Positions 47,942 to 59,440 of a DNA stretch of 64,000 nucleotides are shown here, one piece after another; the stretch's first letter is position 1; every line of letters starts with the position of its first letter. The notes beneath the pieces were generated by a model, which was given only the letters and a program-made list of their open reading frames with translations, did no database searches and was not told where the DNA came from. The translations under genes were made by a program, and so were the position numbers. Origin of the DNA: Lonicera japonica (lineage: Eukaryota > Streptophyta > Magnoliopsida > Dipsacales > Caprifoliaceae); assembly GCA_021464415.1 (NCBI GenBank), contig CM038463.1, positions 6,494,754 through 6,558,753 of the forward strand, in the 5' to 3' direction.

Positions 47942-49160
47942 TCTATGCAGTTGAGAAATTTTTCAATTGTGAAGCAGTGCAGTCAGCTGAATGTATGGAA
48001 TTTTGTAAACAGCATTTGTAATAATCTTTAATGGAAGAGATCAGTTAGGTGGTTGAGCGTTTGAATAATGATGAGGATAAGTGCATTTGGATTGCCACTC
48101 AAAATGATAAATTGTCATTGAAATCGACTTGGGAAATACATATTCAAATCTAGTGCTTATGGCTTTGAAGGTTGGTTATGGAACCAATTGACTCCTATTA
48201 AATGGTCAATTTTCATATATAAAGCACTCAAACAACGAATTACCTTAGATGATGTTCTGTAATCTAAAGGAGTTCAACTTACTTCCCAATGTAATTACTG
48301 TGAAAATCCTCAGATAGAGTCAATTTATCATTTTTTTGTTGGAAATTTTAAAGCTTGGGCTTTATGGAAGCATTTTGAAGATCAATTAAGAATTAGTAAT
48401 TATGCTACTCAATTAAAACTAAAGGTGAATGAGTGGTGGTTGGTTAAAATTAGATCTACTTGTTATGAAATACTACTATGTTCCATTATGCAATGCATTT
48501 GCTGGGAATTGTGGAAGTGGATAAATAAGGATTGATAAGAGGGAATTCAAAATTTTGAAGTCGATTTAATTCAAAATGTGGAACATCAAATTGCTGCTAC
48601 TTTTGACAAATCTATAGTGAGTGTTAAAGTATGTTTGCAAGATATTAAAATGCTCAAGAAATAAGGTGTTCAAATTGAGCAAACTCAAATGCCTAAACAA
48701 ATTACAACAAGATGGCTTCGTCCTCGCAAGAGGAGAGTCAAAATTAATTTGGATGGTTGTTTAAGAGGTAATCTTAGTGATAGCAGGGGTGGCTAAATTC
48801 TCAGATATAGTGATGGAAATGTGTTGTGGGCTATTGCTGATTATTATAGGATTTAAACAAATATGATGGCGGAAACTCGAGCATTAGTTCAAGGTTTAAC
48901 AAAATGTAAAAAAGAGGGATATAATCATATTTATGTGGAGGCGGATTCTTTGATGCTCATTCATGTTCTTCAAGGAAAGATGGACATCCCATGGTGCATT
49001 GTGTATGAAGTCACAGAGATTAAAAACATTCTTTCAGAGATATATTATTATCTAATGCATGTATATCGAGAAAACAACAAGGGAGGAGCGAATTTCATGG
49101 CAAATTAGGAATGCCCTTATGGGTGTTTTCGGGATAGAAAGTAAGGTACCCTAAACTCAA
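47942..49160 (+). pseudogene. LINE ORF2 fragment, right piece (zinc-binding region and RNase H)
   Basis: Continues the fragment at 45116-45252. Order: LYAVEKFFNCEA and a W/I-rich segment with KCIWIATQNDKLSLKSTWEI; zinc-binding reverse-transcriptase segment with CNYCENPQIESIYHFFVG (about 48290-48345) and ALWKHFEDQLRI; then RNase H with RWLRPRKRRVKINLDGCLRG (about 48711-48770), MMAETRALVQGLTKCKKEGY and IYVEADSLMLIHVLQGKMDI (48863-48990). Several stops (for example GGW to GG* near 48795) interrupt. Typical last third of a plant LINE ORF2. Confidence 0.8.
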
Positions 49161-49705
49161 ACCAAATGTAAAAATTTGGTTTTAGTTCAGTTCGGTTTTA
49201 TTCAATTTTGAAATAAGGTTTTTTTTTTCTAAATGAATTTAATATAACAATGGAATACTAATAGTAATGTAAGATTGGTTTAAATTCAAATTGAAGTCAT
49301 GATTTTCAAGAAATAAGAAGCAAACATATATAAAACATGTTTTCTATTTTATTTGTACATTTATAAGAATAAAACAAATTAAATAAAATGATCAATTATT
49401 TTACTATCATGTATATGATAAAAAAAATTCTTAGCATTATATAGTTAATTCAATAATAATGGCATACATTAATGATTTTTTTAAGAGGATCACAACATGC
49501 AATTAATAAGTAATATATTTTTATAAAAGCCCATCTTTTTTGTATCATAATATACTTAACGTATGCCCCTAGTGTATTAAAATATTTTATTATTTTATAC
49601 ATAATTCGATTCGGTTCAGTTAGGTTTGGTTTGGTTTTGGACTAGCTAGACTCAATTTGGGGTTTTACAGATCGGTCCAGATCGATTCAGTTCGTTAGAT
49701 TATCT
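49140..49705. repeat. AACCGA/GGTTCGGTTT-rich interspersed repeat, copy B
   Basis: Same architecture as 12342-13050: start GTAAGGTACCCTAAACTC, TTCAGTTCGGTTTTATTCAA in the left part, AT-rich middle, and GATTCGGTTCAGTTAGG, TTTGGTTTGGTTTTGGAC and CAGATCGGTCCAG words at the right. Probably a non-autonomous DNA element. Confidence 0.5.
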
Positions 49706-49843
49706 TCTCTCTCTAAGATTTTGAGAAGATAATGTAGGCTAAATAAAATGGGAGTTTCAAATAATAGATATAGGAAATGGTGATATGAAGTAAGGTTTTC
49801 GAGTACTAATAAATTTTTGGGGGATGTTGCCTTCCAAAAAAAA

Positions 49844-50945
49844 GAGTTATTTTTAAAAATCACCCCTAAAGTTTACCTCTTGTCTCACTTTGGTCCACGA
49901 AATTCAAAAATTCATAAGTTCATACATGAAGTTTCACCTGCGTCTCACTTCTCACTTTCCCCCATATTTGGACGGACTATCTAAAAAGTTGAAGGAATTA
50001 GTCATGTGCAAGGCACATGAGGGGCAAAAGTGGAAAACACTGTTCTAAGTCCATCTTATTTCCTTTTTTCTTCTTCCCTAATTTTTTCCCCTCCATTAAC
50101 ACACAATTCCTTATTAAAAAAAATCCATTAACACACAATTCCCTTTTTCTTCTTCTCATTCTCCTTCTCCTTCTCATTCTTCTTCTGCTCATCATTTTCC
50201 TCCTCCTCTTCTTCCTCTTCCTCTTCCTCTTCCTCCTCTTCCTCCTCTTACTTTTACAAATTCTTAAACCTAACCCTACTACACTCCCCCTTCCACTTTG
50301 TCCTTCTTCAAAGCTCTTTTAGATCTTGTTGGCCATAACCAAGGTATATGTTCCAAAAAGGGACTCATGTATCTGTCTTTTAAAAAAGCACTAAACCCAT
50401 CAATTTGTTCAAATGGGCATTAAAGCCACGAATCTATTCAAATTGGATCAAATTCGATTTTGATTTCATGTTTAAATTGGTTTTCTATTTCGATTTACCT
50501 CTCAAGATTGGTTTTGAATTTGGGTTTTATTTTCCATATCAAGGCAGCTATCAATTTTGATTTAGATCTGGGTATAGTTCATTTTTTTAATATGTGGATA
50601 TAATATATATGTATATATATGTAGAGAGAGAAGATAATATTGGGGATAGAAAGAATGACCAAAGAGGGAAGAAGAAGAAGAAAGGAATAGTGTGTTGATG
50701 GAGGGTGAAAAAATTAGGGAAGAAGAAAAAAGGAAAGAAGATGGAGTTAGAACGGTGTTTTTTCGCTTTTGCCCCTTATGTGCCTTCCACGTGACTAATT
50801 CAAACAGCTTTTTAGATGGTCCATCCAAAAATGGAGGAAAGTGAGATGCGGATAGAACTTCATATATGAACTTATATATTTTTGAACTTTGTGGATCAAA
50901 GTGAGACAAGAGATAAACTTTAGAAGTGATTTTTGTAAATAACTC
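49844..50945. mobile_element. Mutator-like element with long terminal inverted repeats
   Basis: Ends GAGTTATTTTTAAAAATCAC (left) and, reverse-complemented, GAGTTATTTACAAAAATCAC (right). TIRs extend about 290 bp each with shared TTTACCTCTTGTCTCACTTT-like, CATAAGTTCATA and GGCACAT-GGGCAAAAG words. The insertion is in an A-run (AAAAAA on both sides), so a 9-bp TSD cannot be resolved. The inside is a CT-rich low-complexity run and AT-rich DNA; no transposase. Confidence 0.8.
50130..50260. repeat. CTT/CCT low-complexity run
   Basis: Nearly pure pyrimidine (TTCTTC, CTCCTCTTCC) on the plus strand. It creates long leucine- or arginine-rich open frames on both strands that are not genes. Confidence 0.85.
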
Positions 50946-51322
50946 AAAAAAGGGTGGTGATAAATGCACCCCATTTTGTTGTCGTTAACACCCTTTAAAA
51001 AAATTTATTAATATTAAAATAAACTTTATTCCCACCACCTTCTCATTTCATTTTTTTATCAAAATGTTATCTATTAATTAACTTAATTAATTAATCATTA
51101 ATCATAACAAAACAATACTACAATCTTTCACCGCCCCCTCCTCCTCCTTCTTCTCATCCTCCTCTCTTTCAAAACATACATATATACATAAATATGTATA
51201 GATTCGAAAACAAAAGAATATGGATTCCTACTCCTTTTTCTTCTTCTTCTTCAAAATATACATATATACATACATATACATATACATATATACATACATA
51301 TACATATATATATATATATATT

Positions 51323-51753
51323 TGTTGGAATTCAGGTCGGGTCGCCCATGACGAGTTGACCCGAACCATTATTGTGTTTATATTAATTTAAATAAATTAA
51401 TTAATAATAGATGAAAAGAGGTTACAAACAGTTATTAGATAGGAAAACTGTTTTTCTCAACTTCCTTCATGTGTTATCTTCTTTGGTTGGTTTTCTTTCT
51501 GGAAAAAAAAAGGTGGACACATTTATTTTTTTCTTTTTCTCTCCTTTGGAAAATGACTACTTAGTAAAAAAAAATAATGTTGATTGATATATATATATAT
51601 ATATATTTAAAAAGTTTTGGGTTGTGAAACTAAGTGCATTTCCAAATGATTTGCGTTTTGACCAAGCATTAATCATACATTCTTGTGGAACCATCAATAA
51701 AAAGATATGCAATCCTAATATGATTTTATGTTCTGCTTCCATTAAATTCTTCA
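51323..51753 (+). repeat. Copia-4 5' LTR
   Basis: Begins TGTTGGAATTCAGGTCGGGT and ends TTAAATTCTTCA. An internal (TA)n run at about 51588-51606 differs in length from the 3' LTR. Confidence 0.92.
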
Positions 51754-52789
51754 AATGGTATCAAAGGGAGGTTGCAAGTTTTTTAAAATTGCATATATCA
51801 AGATGACCCATTAATGGTGAATTTTTTGAACCTTCACCAAATTGCATGAACCTAATACATAATTGTAGCCCTTGATGAGTTAAATATTCTAATGTAATTT
51901 TGTGGCCTAACTCCTCAGATATTAAGAAAAAAATTGATCACAAGTTTGAAAAAACATAACTTTGCATTGGATTGCGTGTTTTCAATTCTATGTTTTTCGC
52001 AAAAATTTTAATGTAGATTTGTTCTACCTGTCAATACCTTTCCGTTGATGTATAGTATGAATGGATCAAAATTGAGTCAGCAATGATTTTTTTAAGTTTG
52101 AAAAACAATTTTGTTTTTCTCTTTTCTTCAGTGGAGAAGATGATGAACAAGGCTAGAGACTTGTCACTGTCTCTGGCAGTGACAATTTTCTGTTTAATAA
52201 AAAAAAATTAATGCATATTTTTTATGTGAAGGGATACTTCTGAATGTGCAAACTTTTTTTTGTTATTGATATATGCACCATGTATATTAACTTATATGTA
52301 TGCTTATTTACTTTGTATATATATATATATATATATATATATTATGTTGATCATATATATATATATATATATAATGCTAGTATATGTAGCAAGTTTTTGA
52401 TGCTTTTCATGATAATGTTTTGATGTATAATAATATTTTTACTACCAATACTATCACGTTTTATGGCAATTTAATTATTGACGGTAAAAAATTATTTTAT
52501 TTTGTTATTATTATTCTTTTGGGCATTCTAAGATTGATAGGATTCAAGTGAATTCTCATATAAGAATTATGGTACAATTTAAAATTTAAGTTAAAGAAAA
52601 TTTGAATTTTGATGATAATTGGGAATATAGTGAACTTTTGATTCAAATTCATATGAAAATTTTCTAATAACTTTAATTTCTAAATTATGACTAAAATAAT
52701 GCGTATAATGTTTTCTTAGACTGATGTTGTATTTTTGTTTCTTTTCATTAAAAAAGACTCGTAACTAACTATAGCTAGTAAGAACATTA

Positions 52790-53180
52790 TAGCTGACTTG
52801 AACAAGGGCGAGAAGCTCAATGCTGACAAATACAATATATGGCACCTGAAATGCATTATGTCCTTAGAGCAAGAAGTGCTAGAGGCCATCAATTATGTAA
52901 TGGATGCGCCTATGGGTGATGCAGAAAGTACCAATCTTGCACAATACAGGCGTGATATGGCTGCTTATATTATTTGGAAGAAAAAGGATTACACTGCAAG
53001 AGGAATCCTAATCAGTTCCATGAACGATGAGCTTATGGTTGAATATCAGCAGTGTCCTACTGCTAATGCCATATGGGTTGCTCTTCGAGAGAAGTTTGGA
53101 GGAACCGATGTCTCTAAACTCAGGCAGCTAACTATCAAGTTCGACACTTAAGGAAATGTCAAACATGATAGCAGAGTTGA
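52790..53180 (+). pseudogene. Copia-4 gag, 5' part
   Basis: 52798-53151 encodes KLNADKYNIWHLKCIMSLEQ, then TANAIWVALREKFGGTDVSK and LRQLTIKFDT, the usual gag body of plant copia elements. The frame ends at a TAA, and after it only MSNMIAELR-like residues (about 53154-53180) remain before unrelated sequence starts. The real gag start is slightly upstream of 52798 or lost. Zinc knuckle and protease are missing. Confidence 0.85.
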
Positions 53181-54113
53181 GACAATTTAAGTTTTTTTAG
53201 GAGTTTAGAGACAATTTGCAAATGCCAGCCGCACGCCTCCCAACTATGCGGCTACCCCCCCTGCGGCTGGCCTCTTTTGAAGTATTTTTGGGGAAAATGT
53301 ATCTATAAATAGGACCCTTGGGGTCTCATTTAGGGCATCAACACTCAATAGAGTTTTTAGAAAGAGGAAACTCTGTTAAGATCATTATAGAGTCTTTTAG
53401 AAAGAGAAAGCAAGAAATAAAATTTTAGAGAGATAAAGTTTTAGATAAAAAAAGAAGGAAGCAAGATGTCTCTATTACTCTTCAAGCGCATTAGGTACGC
53501 TTTTCTACAACTCTTTTGATTTCAATTATCAATTTAAATACGAGTTTTAATCTTGAAAATTATATAATTTACAAAGAAGTTCACTGCTTTCAAAACAAGT
53601 CTTTTCTAAGTTTTACAAGAAAACTAAAATCCATTTTGACATATTTTCAAAACAAAATAAACTACAAAAATAATTTTCAAATAAATGGAAATACAGGATT
53701 TTGATTTCATTCTACGAATGAATACGTAGGCGCTCACAAAGCTCGAGTCTGAGTTTAAAATACTATTTTTAAACTGAATATTATCCGAAAAGACTACTTT
53801 GAAAGCTATTCAAACTACTTGTAAGTCATCTAAAATAGGAATTGAATACATGATTCATTAAAAGACTAAAAGGGTAAGTTGGGTGCCTAACACCTTCTTA
53901 ATTTGTAACATAGTTCCCGAACCATAGCAAAACAAGTTATCAATAAATCTCTGGTTCTAAACATATGAAAGATAATTCATTTTCGAATTATCTTTTGTAC
54001 GATCTTTTATTTGTTTTCTTCTAAAACAAACTGGCAACTCTGAAAATACGTTTTCCAAGAAACGAGAAATAACGAGAAGGACAGGTCCGAGGAAAGCCCA
54101 GGTTCTCACAGCA
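53181..54113 (+). repeat. LTR/leader-like segment inserted into Copia-4
   Basis: Sequence unrelated to copia fills the place of the gag end and protease. It contains a TATA-like CTATAAATAGGACCC (about 53292-53306) and CTGGCAACTCTGAAAA near 54028-54045. That last motif resembles the TGGCGACTC word following the 5' LTR in Tat/Ogre-like gypsy elements. This reads as a gypsy LTR plus leader. No TSD found; copia sequence is also missing at the site, so a deletion accompanied it. Confidence 0.5.
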
Positions 54114-56035
54114 AATTAGATTTGCAAGGGCGGGATCCTATACCTACATGATGTTCTTTATGCTCTAGATATTCGACAAAATTTGGTATATGTTATTACT
54201 CTACTAAAACTTGGATATAGTTTGAATTTTTATAATAATTGTGTTAGGATTTCTAATGGTACTACATACTATGGTTGTGGTTTTATTATGTGGATAGTTT
54301 TATGGTGCTGAACACTAACTATGTTTATAATAATCATAATGTTAGTTTTTCCTTATTTATTGAATATAGTAACATAATTTAAATGCCAGTTTTTAGCATG
54401 CTAGATTAGGACATATTGGGCAAAAGATAATGAATTGTCTTGCTCGTGATGGTATATTAGGATCAAATGTAAAATTTAAATTGCCTACCTGTGAATTTTG
54501 CCTTCAAGGCAAAGCTGTGAGGAAACCATTTGAAAAGGGAACACAAGCCGACTTTCCTTTACAATTTATACCCTATGACATTTGTGGACCAATGAATGTA
54601 AGAGCACGACATGGAGCCTCGTATTTTATTACTTTTATAGATGACTTCACCCGATATGGTCATGTTTATTTGATTTCCCATAAATCTGAAGCATTACATT
54701 GTTTTAATAGATATGTAAATGGGGTTGATAATCAATTAAAAAAGAAAATGAAAGTTTTACGGACCGATTAAGGAAGACGGTATTCAACTGACTAATTCAA
54801 ATAATTGTATCATGAAAAGGGTATTATGAGGTAATTAACAACTCCAAGAACTCCGTAACAAAATGGTGTTGCTGAGTGAAGGAATAGAACTTTGCTTGAA
54901 ATGGATAGTTCTATGATGGCTCAAGTTAATCTCCCAGTGCAATATTGGGGTGATGCTCTATTGATAGAGGCCTATGTACTTAATTGTGTACCTTCAAAAT
55001 TAGTTTCCTCAACAATTTATGAGTTATGGGCAAACAAGACTTAATTTGAATGAGTTACATCTATGGGGATCCGTAGCATACATTCTTGATACTTCTCACA
55101 AATTTGGCAAATTAGGGTCAAAAGGGAAAAAATGTATCTTTATAAGATACTTTGAAAACTCAAAAGATTATGTATTTATTGGTGTGGATTCTGCTGGAAG
55201 GATTACATAAATTGAATCCCAAGATGTCACTTTTCTTAAAAATCAATTTCCTAAAAAAAAAATGTAGATAAAGATTATCATCTATATGAGATGGAAGAAG
55301 AAAAAGAATTTGGTACTAGTCAACCAATATTTGACCCTCAAGAAGAAATACATAACTTTATTCTTGACAGTGGGAGCATACCAGAGTTACTTCACCTATC
55401 TCAATCGAGTGGGAGATTTAAGGATGCGTCCGAGCCAATTTCGATTGGTGAAGATAATAATCCTCGAGTTAAGGATACGTTCGAGCCAATTTCAATTGGT
55501 GAATATAATAATCCTCAATTACGAAAGAGTATACGTTCCAAGATCCCAAAAAGAAGTTTTTCAATAGAAAAGAAAGCTTATATTGTTACTCCCTATGAGG
55601 ATAAAGAACCTAAAAGTGTGAAAGAGGCACTTGAATGTCCTAAAAAGGAAAAGTGAAAAGTTGCATTGGAAGAAGAAATAGAATCTATGAGAGTCAATCA
55701 AGTTTGGAACTTAGTTGACTTACCACCAGGACGTAAAGCCATTGAAAACAAATGGATTCTTAAAATAAAGCGTAAGGTAGATGGTTCAATTGATAGATAC
55801 AAAGCTCACCTAGTGGCAACAGGTTATACTCAACAAAAATGTATAGACTATGAGAAAACTTTCTCACCTGTTGTGAGATTTTCCTCTATTCATCTAACTC
55901 TCGCTATCGTTGCACACTTAAATTTATAATTGCATCAAATGGATGTTAAAATAGCTTTTCTCAATAGAGAGCTAGATGAAGAAATCTATAAGGTACAACC
56001 TGTAGGTTTTATTGCTAAAGGCCAATAGCACAAAG
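54114..56035 (+). pseudogene. Copia-4 pol, first part (integrase to RT start)
   Basis: After a short protease/GAG-pre-integrase tail come integrase zinc finger and core (54430-54771: CEFCLQGKAVRKPFEKGT, YFITFIDDFTRYGHVYLISH), integrase end and linker (54840-55210 and 55291-55656), and RT start (55666-55929: NKWILKIKRKVDGSIDRYKA, YEKTFSPVVRFSSIHLTLAI; then QMDVKIAFLNRELDEEIYKV to 56020). Multiple stops, for example LRTD* at 54769-54771 and a TAG near 56028. Interrupted at 56035 by the solo LTR and continued at 58306. Confidence 0.88.
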
Positions 56036-58300
56036 TGTAACACCTTGTGTTTAGATTAATGTTAATTATGTTGTATTAAGTGAATATTGTGTGGGAGTTG
56101 ACTAACGAATGGTTTTCGTAGCCGGTTAACAAAAATTTGATTGTTTGGTAAAGTTATGGTTAATGACTGTTTTCAACGGGTTCCTGGGAATTTTGCATCC
56201 ATAATTTGGGAAAACTTGCTCTTAAGAAGTTGTAGATATTTGAATTACCTTTTCGTGGACATAAACATCACCCCAATTGGAGTCCCGAGCGAAAAGTTAT
56301 GACCGAAACAAAAATAGTGCAGAACAGGCAAATTTACCTGCGGACCGGTATGGCAATTTTGGCATACCAGTTCGGCAGTTAATTTTTGGGGATTTTGTGC
56401 CTTGCGGACCGGTATTAGGTATTTGATATTTGGCATACCGGTCCGCTAGTTAAGCCTGTGCACCGACTTACGCTCGTTTTAAAGCCACCTTTATTCATTT
56501 TTCATCCTATTTTGACCTAACACACCCACACACTCCTAAAGAGAGTTCTAGAGAGAGAAATGAAGATATTTCTACACATCTAACCTCCCAATCCAAGGAT
56601 TAAAGCTTCAAATCATCCAAACCTTCTTCTCTTGCATTATTCATCATCTCATACCTTGGTTTTCTACCATAAAAGCTCAAGCGTGAGTTGGGGCTATGCA
56701 AAACAAAGTCTATGCTCTATTGATTTGGGGGTTTTGCTACTCTAGGGACGTGGTGACGTGAGGGCTTTAGGATTTCAGTGAACGAGACTTCGGTTTATAA
56801 CTTTCTTCCTTCTTTTGGTCTATAAACTTGAGGTAGGGGGTTTATACCTTTTCAAAACTCGATAATATGATCTTATTTACAGAGAGGTGAATGATTTTAC
56901 ACACACACATATATATATATATATATATTTAATATAAAGCATATGTTCCTTGTTATTGATTATACATGAATGATTTATACATGTATGATTATTAAGAAAA
57001 CCATATCAATTGATATTCGTAAATTATGCATGATTAAGCTATAATTCTATGATATGAAGCAAGATATGCCAAATAAACTTAATTCTCGCATATTACGTGA
57101 TTTTTATGGGATGTCCCTCGGGTGTATATGTGCTAATTTGATATGAATGAACTAGTAGATGACTCTTGTATACACCAAAGGACAAGAATGATGTTTGATG
57201 GGGTTTGTACGGCATATGTTGTTTCTAGTTTACATTTAGAGCGTGAATTGCACGCTATGCATCATTATTGTGTCAACCCGACATCTTGATGATCTCGTGA
57301 CAAGTCCGGAGCATTCTTATGGCATATGGTGTGATAATTGTCTTTTGGGAGAATTACATCTAATATCCATGTTGTGGACGATTTTCTATGCTCGTGTGGC
57401 ATACTTGAATATGTGATTATCTATCTTCGGGAGTTTTCATTCGTATGTGAATATATTCTCGGTTATATTATATGGTGGGGTGTTGCCCATGATTATTTAT
57501 ATCTATGTTTGGCCTTTCATCAGTAAAGAGGAATGATTATGGTTAGTGTTTGTTGGTATGGGAAAATAGGTAGGGCCTGGTGCCTTTGGATTGAAAATCC
57601 TTAAAACTCCGGAGGGGCAGCAAGTCATCGGCTGTTTAGAATTCGCGGTGAGTAGTCAGAAAATCTAGACAACGGCAAGACACTAATAGTCCGGTTGATG
57701 TGATAATGATCTATGTATTTGATATTGTGGACTGTGGTCTAGTTATTATTATCTGTTGATATTCACCTGAGACAGATGAGCCATTTTTTTGTTATATATG
57801 ATCTATTCTGCTGGGCGGTCAAGCCCGCGATTATTGTTACGATTATGATTATCGAATTATGATTATGTTTTACAAACCCGCTATCCCATATTTTTCCCCC
57901 TACTGAACTGTGAGTTCACCCCATTTTTATTAACAAATACAGGTACATAGGGGACAAGTGATGTTAATGAGACTACGGGTTTGAGAACGAAATAGATGGC
58001 TCTAATACGGAGATATTTTTGTTATGTATATGTTTTTCCAGGAAGTCACGACTAGCCCAAAGTGTTGTAAACTAGTTTGAACTTATTTAGTTGGTTTTAT
58101 ATTACGGTTATAAGCATATATGTATGTTTATGAACAGTATTAGTATCTTATATCCTGCTGATTGACACGTATGATATTTACTGTTTGAATTTCTTTATAT
58201 ATACAATTTTACACCAATTTTAGTTAATCTAAGATGGGTTAGTAACACCCCAAGTCTTGATTAAATGTATTATCTCAATAATTAAAGCGGGGGTATTACA
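56036..58300. mobile_element. Solo LTR, Del/Tekay-like gypsy family (2.27 kb), nested in Copia-4
   Basis: Begins TGTAACACCTTGTG and ends AAAGCGGGGGTATTACA. Flanks CAAAG (56031-56035) and CGAAG (58301-58305) are a TSD with one mismatch. The copia RT frame resumes on the far side (CACAAAG|...|TTTGCAAGCTA), which fixes the ends independently. It is related to the solo LTR at 21333-24428 but shorter. It has no coding region of its own. Confidence 0.92.
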
Positions 58301-58305
58301 CGAAG

Positions 58306-59440
58306 TTTGCAAGCTACACAATCTATATATGGCTAAAGCAATAATCCAAACAGTGGTACTTCAGATTTAATAAGGCCATTTTGACCTATGAGTTTAAGAT
58401 GATTGATGAAGACCATTGTGTTTATGTTAAAAAGTCAAATGATAAATTTGCAATTCTATATTTCTATGTTTATGACATTTTGATAGCTAGGAATGACAAG
58501 GAGAATGTAATGGATATCAAAAGATGGTTATCCGCACATTTTGACATAAATGATATGGGTGAGGTTGACTACATATTGGGAGTCAAAATTAAAAGAGATC
58601 GTACAAATAAACTTTTGGCATTGTCACAACAGAATTATATCAAAAAGATTCTAGAACGTTTCCATATAGATAATTGCAAGCCTATAGATATTCATGTGTC
58701 AAAGAGAGAGGCTTTGAGTCTTAATATGTATCCTAAAAATCCACAAGAACAAAAATAAATGTCAATTGTACCATATGCTAGTGCTGTAGAAAGTCTTATG
58801 TACGCTATGATGTGTACTTGCCTAGATATATGTTTTGTTGTTGGGCTAGTTAGTTGGTATCAATTGAATCCTGGATGAGAACATTGGAAAACTGTAAAAA
58901 GAATTTTAAGATACCTCAAAGGCATTTTGGATTATTGTTTGTGTTATCAAGGGTCAAAATTGTGTCTAATTGGATATTCGGACGCCGACTGGGGAGGAGA
59001 CCTAGATCAACGAAAATTAACCTCCGATTATGTTTTCTTACTAAATAAATGGGCAATTTCTCGGAGTAGTAAAAAACAAACAAGCATAGCCTTTTCAACT
59101 ATGAAGGCTGAATTTATTGCATGTTCAGCTGCTGTGCAATAAGCAATTTGGTTTATGAGATTTTTTGGAAGTTTGGGTTTTCAAAATGACTGTGAATGAA
59201 CAATTACAGTTTATTGTGATAATCAAGCAGTAATTGCTTTCACTAAAAATCCCAAATATCATAGTAGGACCAAACACATTAATACCAAGTACAACTACGT
59301 CAGAGATATTATTACCAAACGAGAGGTAACCGTACAATACATTTCTACGCATCAAATAGTGGTTGATCCCTTTACTGAACCAATAACAAGATATGTTTTC
59401 CTTGCACATGTGAATTCTCTTGGATTGCCTAGAATTTAGA
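58306..59440 (+). pseudogene. Copia-4 pol, second part (RT end and RNase H)
   Basis: RT: 58381-58758 with EFKMIDEDHCVYVKKSNDKF and FYVYDILIARND. Here the second residue of the catalytic aspartate pair region reads YVYD instead of YVDD. RT end: YASAVESLMYAMMCTCLDIC (about 58773-58832). RNase H: IGYSDADWGGDLDQRKLTSD (about 58969-59028), SIAFSTMKAEFIACSAAVQ (to 59142), VYCDNQAVIAFTKNPKYHSR (about 59209-59268) and end HVNSLGLPRI followed by TAG (59438-59440). Stops and frame changes make it inactive. Confidence 0.88.

Noticed and set aside
50017..50322. Leucine-rich 101-residue frame resembling a signal peptide or membrane protein
   Set aside because: Translation of a CTT/CCT low-complexity run inside a Mutator-like element.
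51169..51391. Frames on both strands rich in YIYIY/TYTYI
   Set aside because: Translation of an (ATAC)n-type microsatellite next to the Copia-4 5' LTR.
53221..53281. GC-rich imperfect inverted repeat (CAGCCGC...GCGGCTG) that looks like a terminator or structured RNA
   Set aside because: It lies in the LTR-like insert and is probably part of that LTR; no separate RNA gene is supported.
56036..58300. Possible host gene in the middle of Copia-4, suggested by the loss of the copia frame
   Set aside because: The segment has LTR-type ends, a TSD and similarity to another solo LTR; its open frames are short and without motifs.
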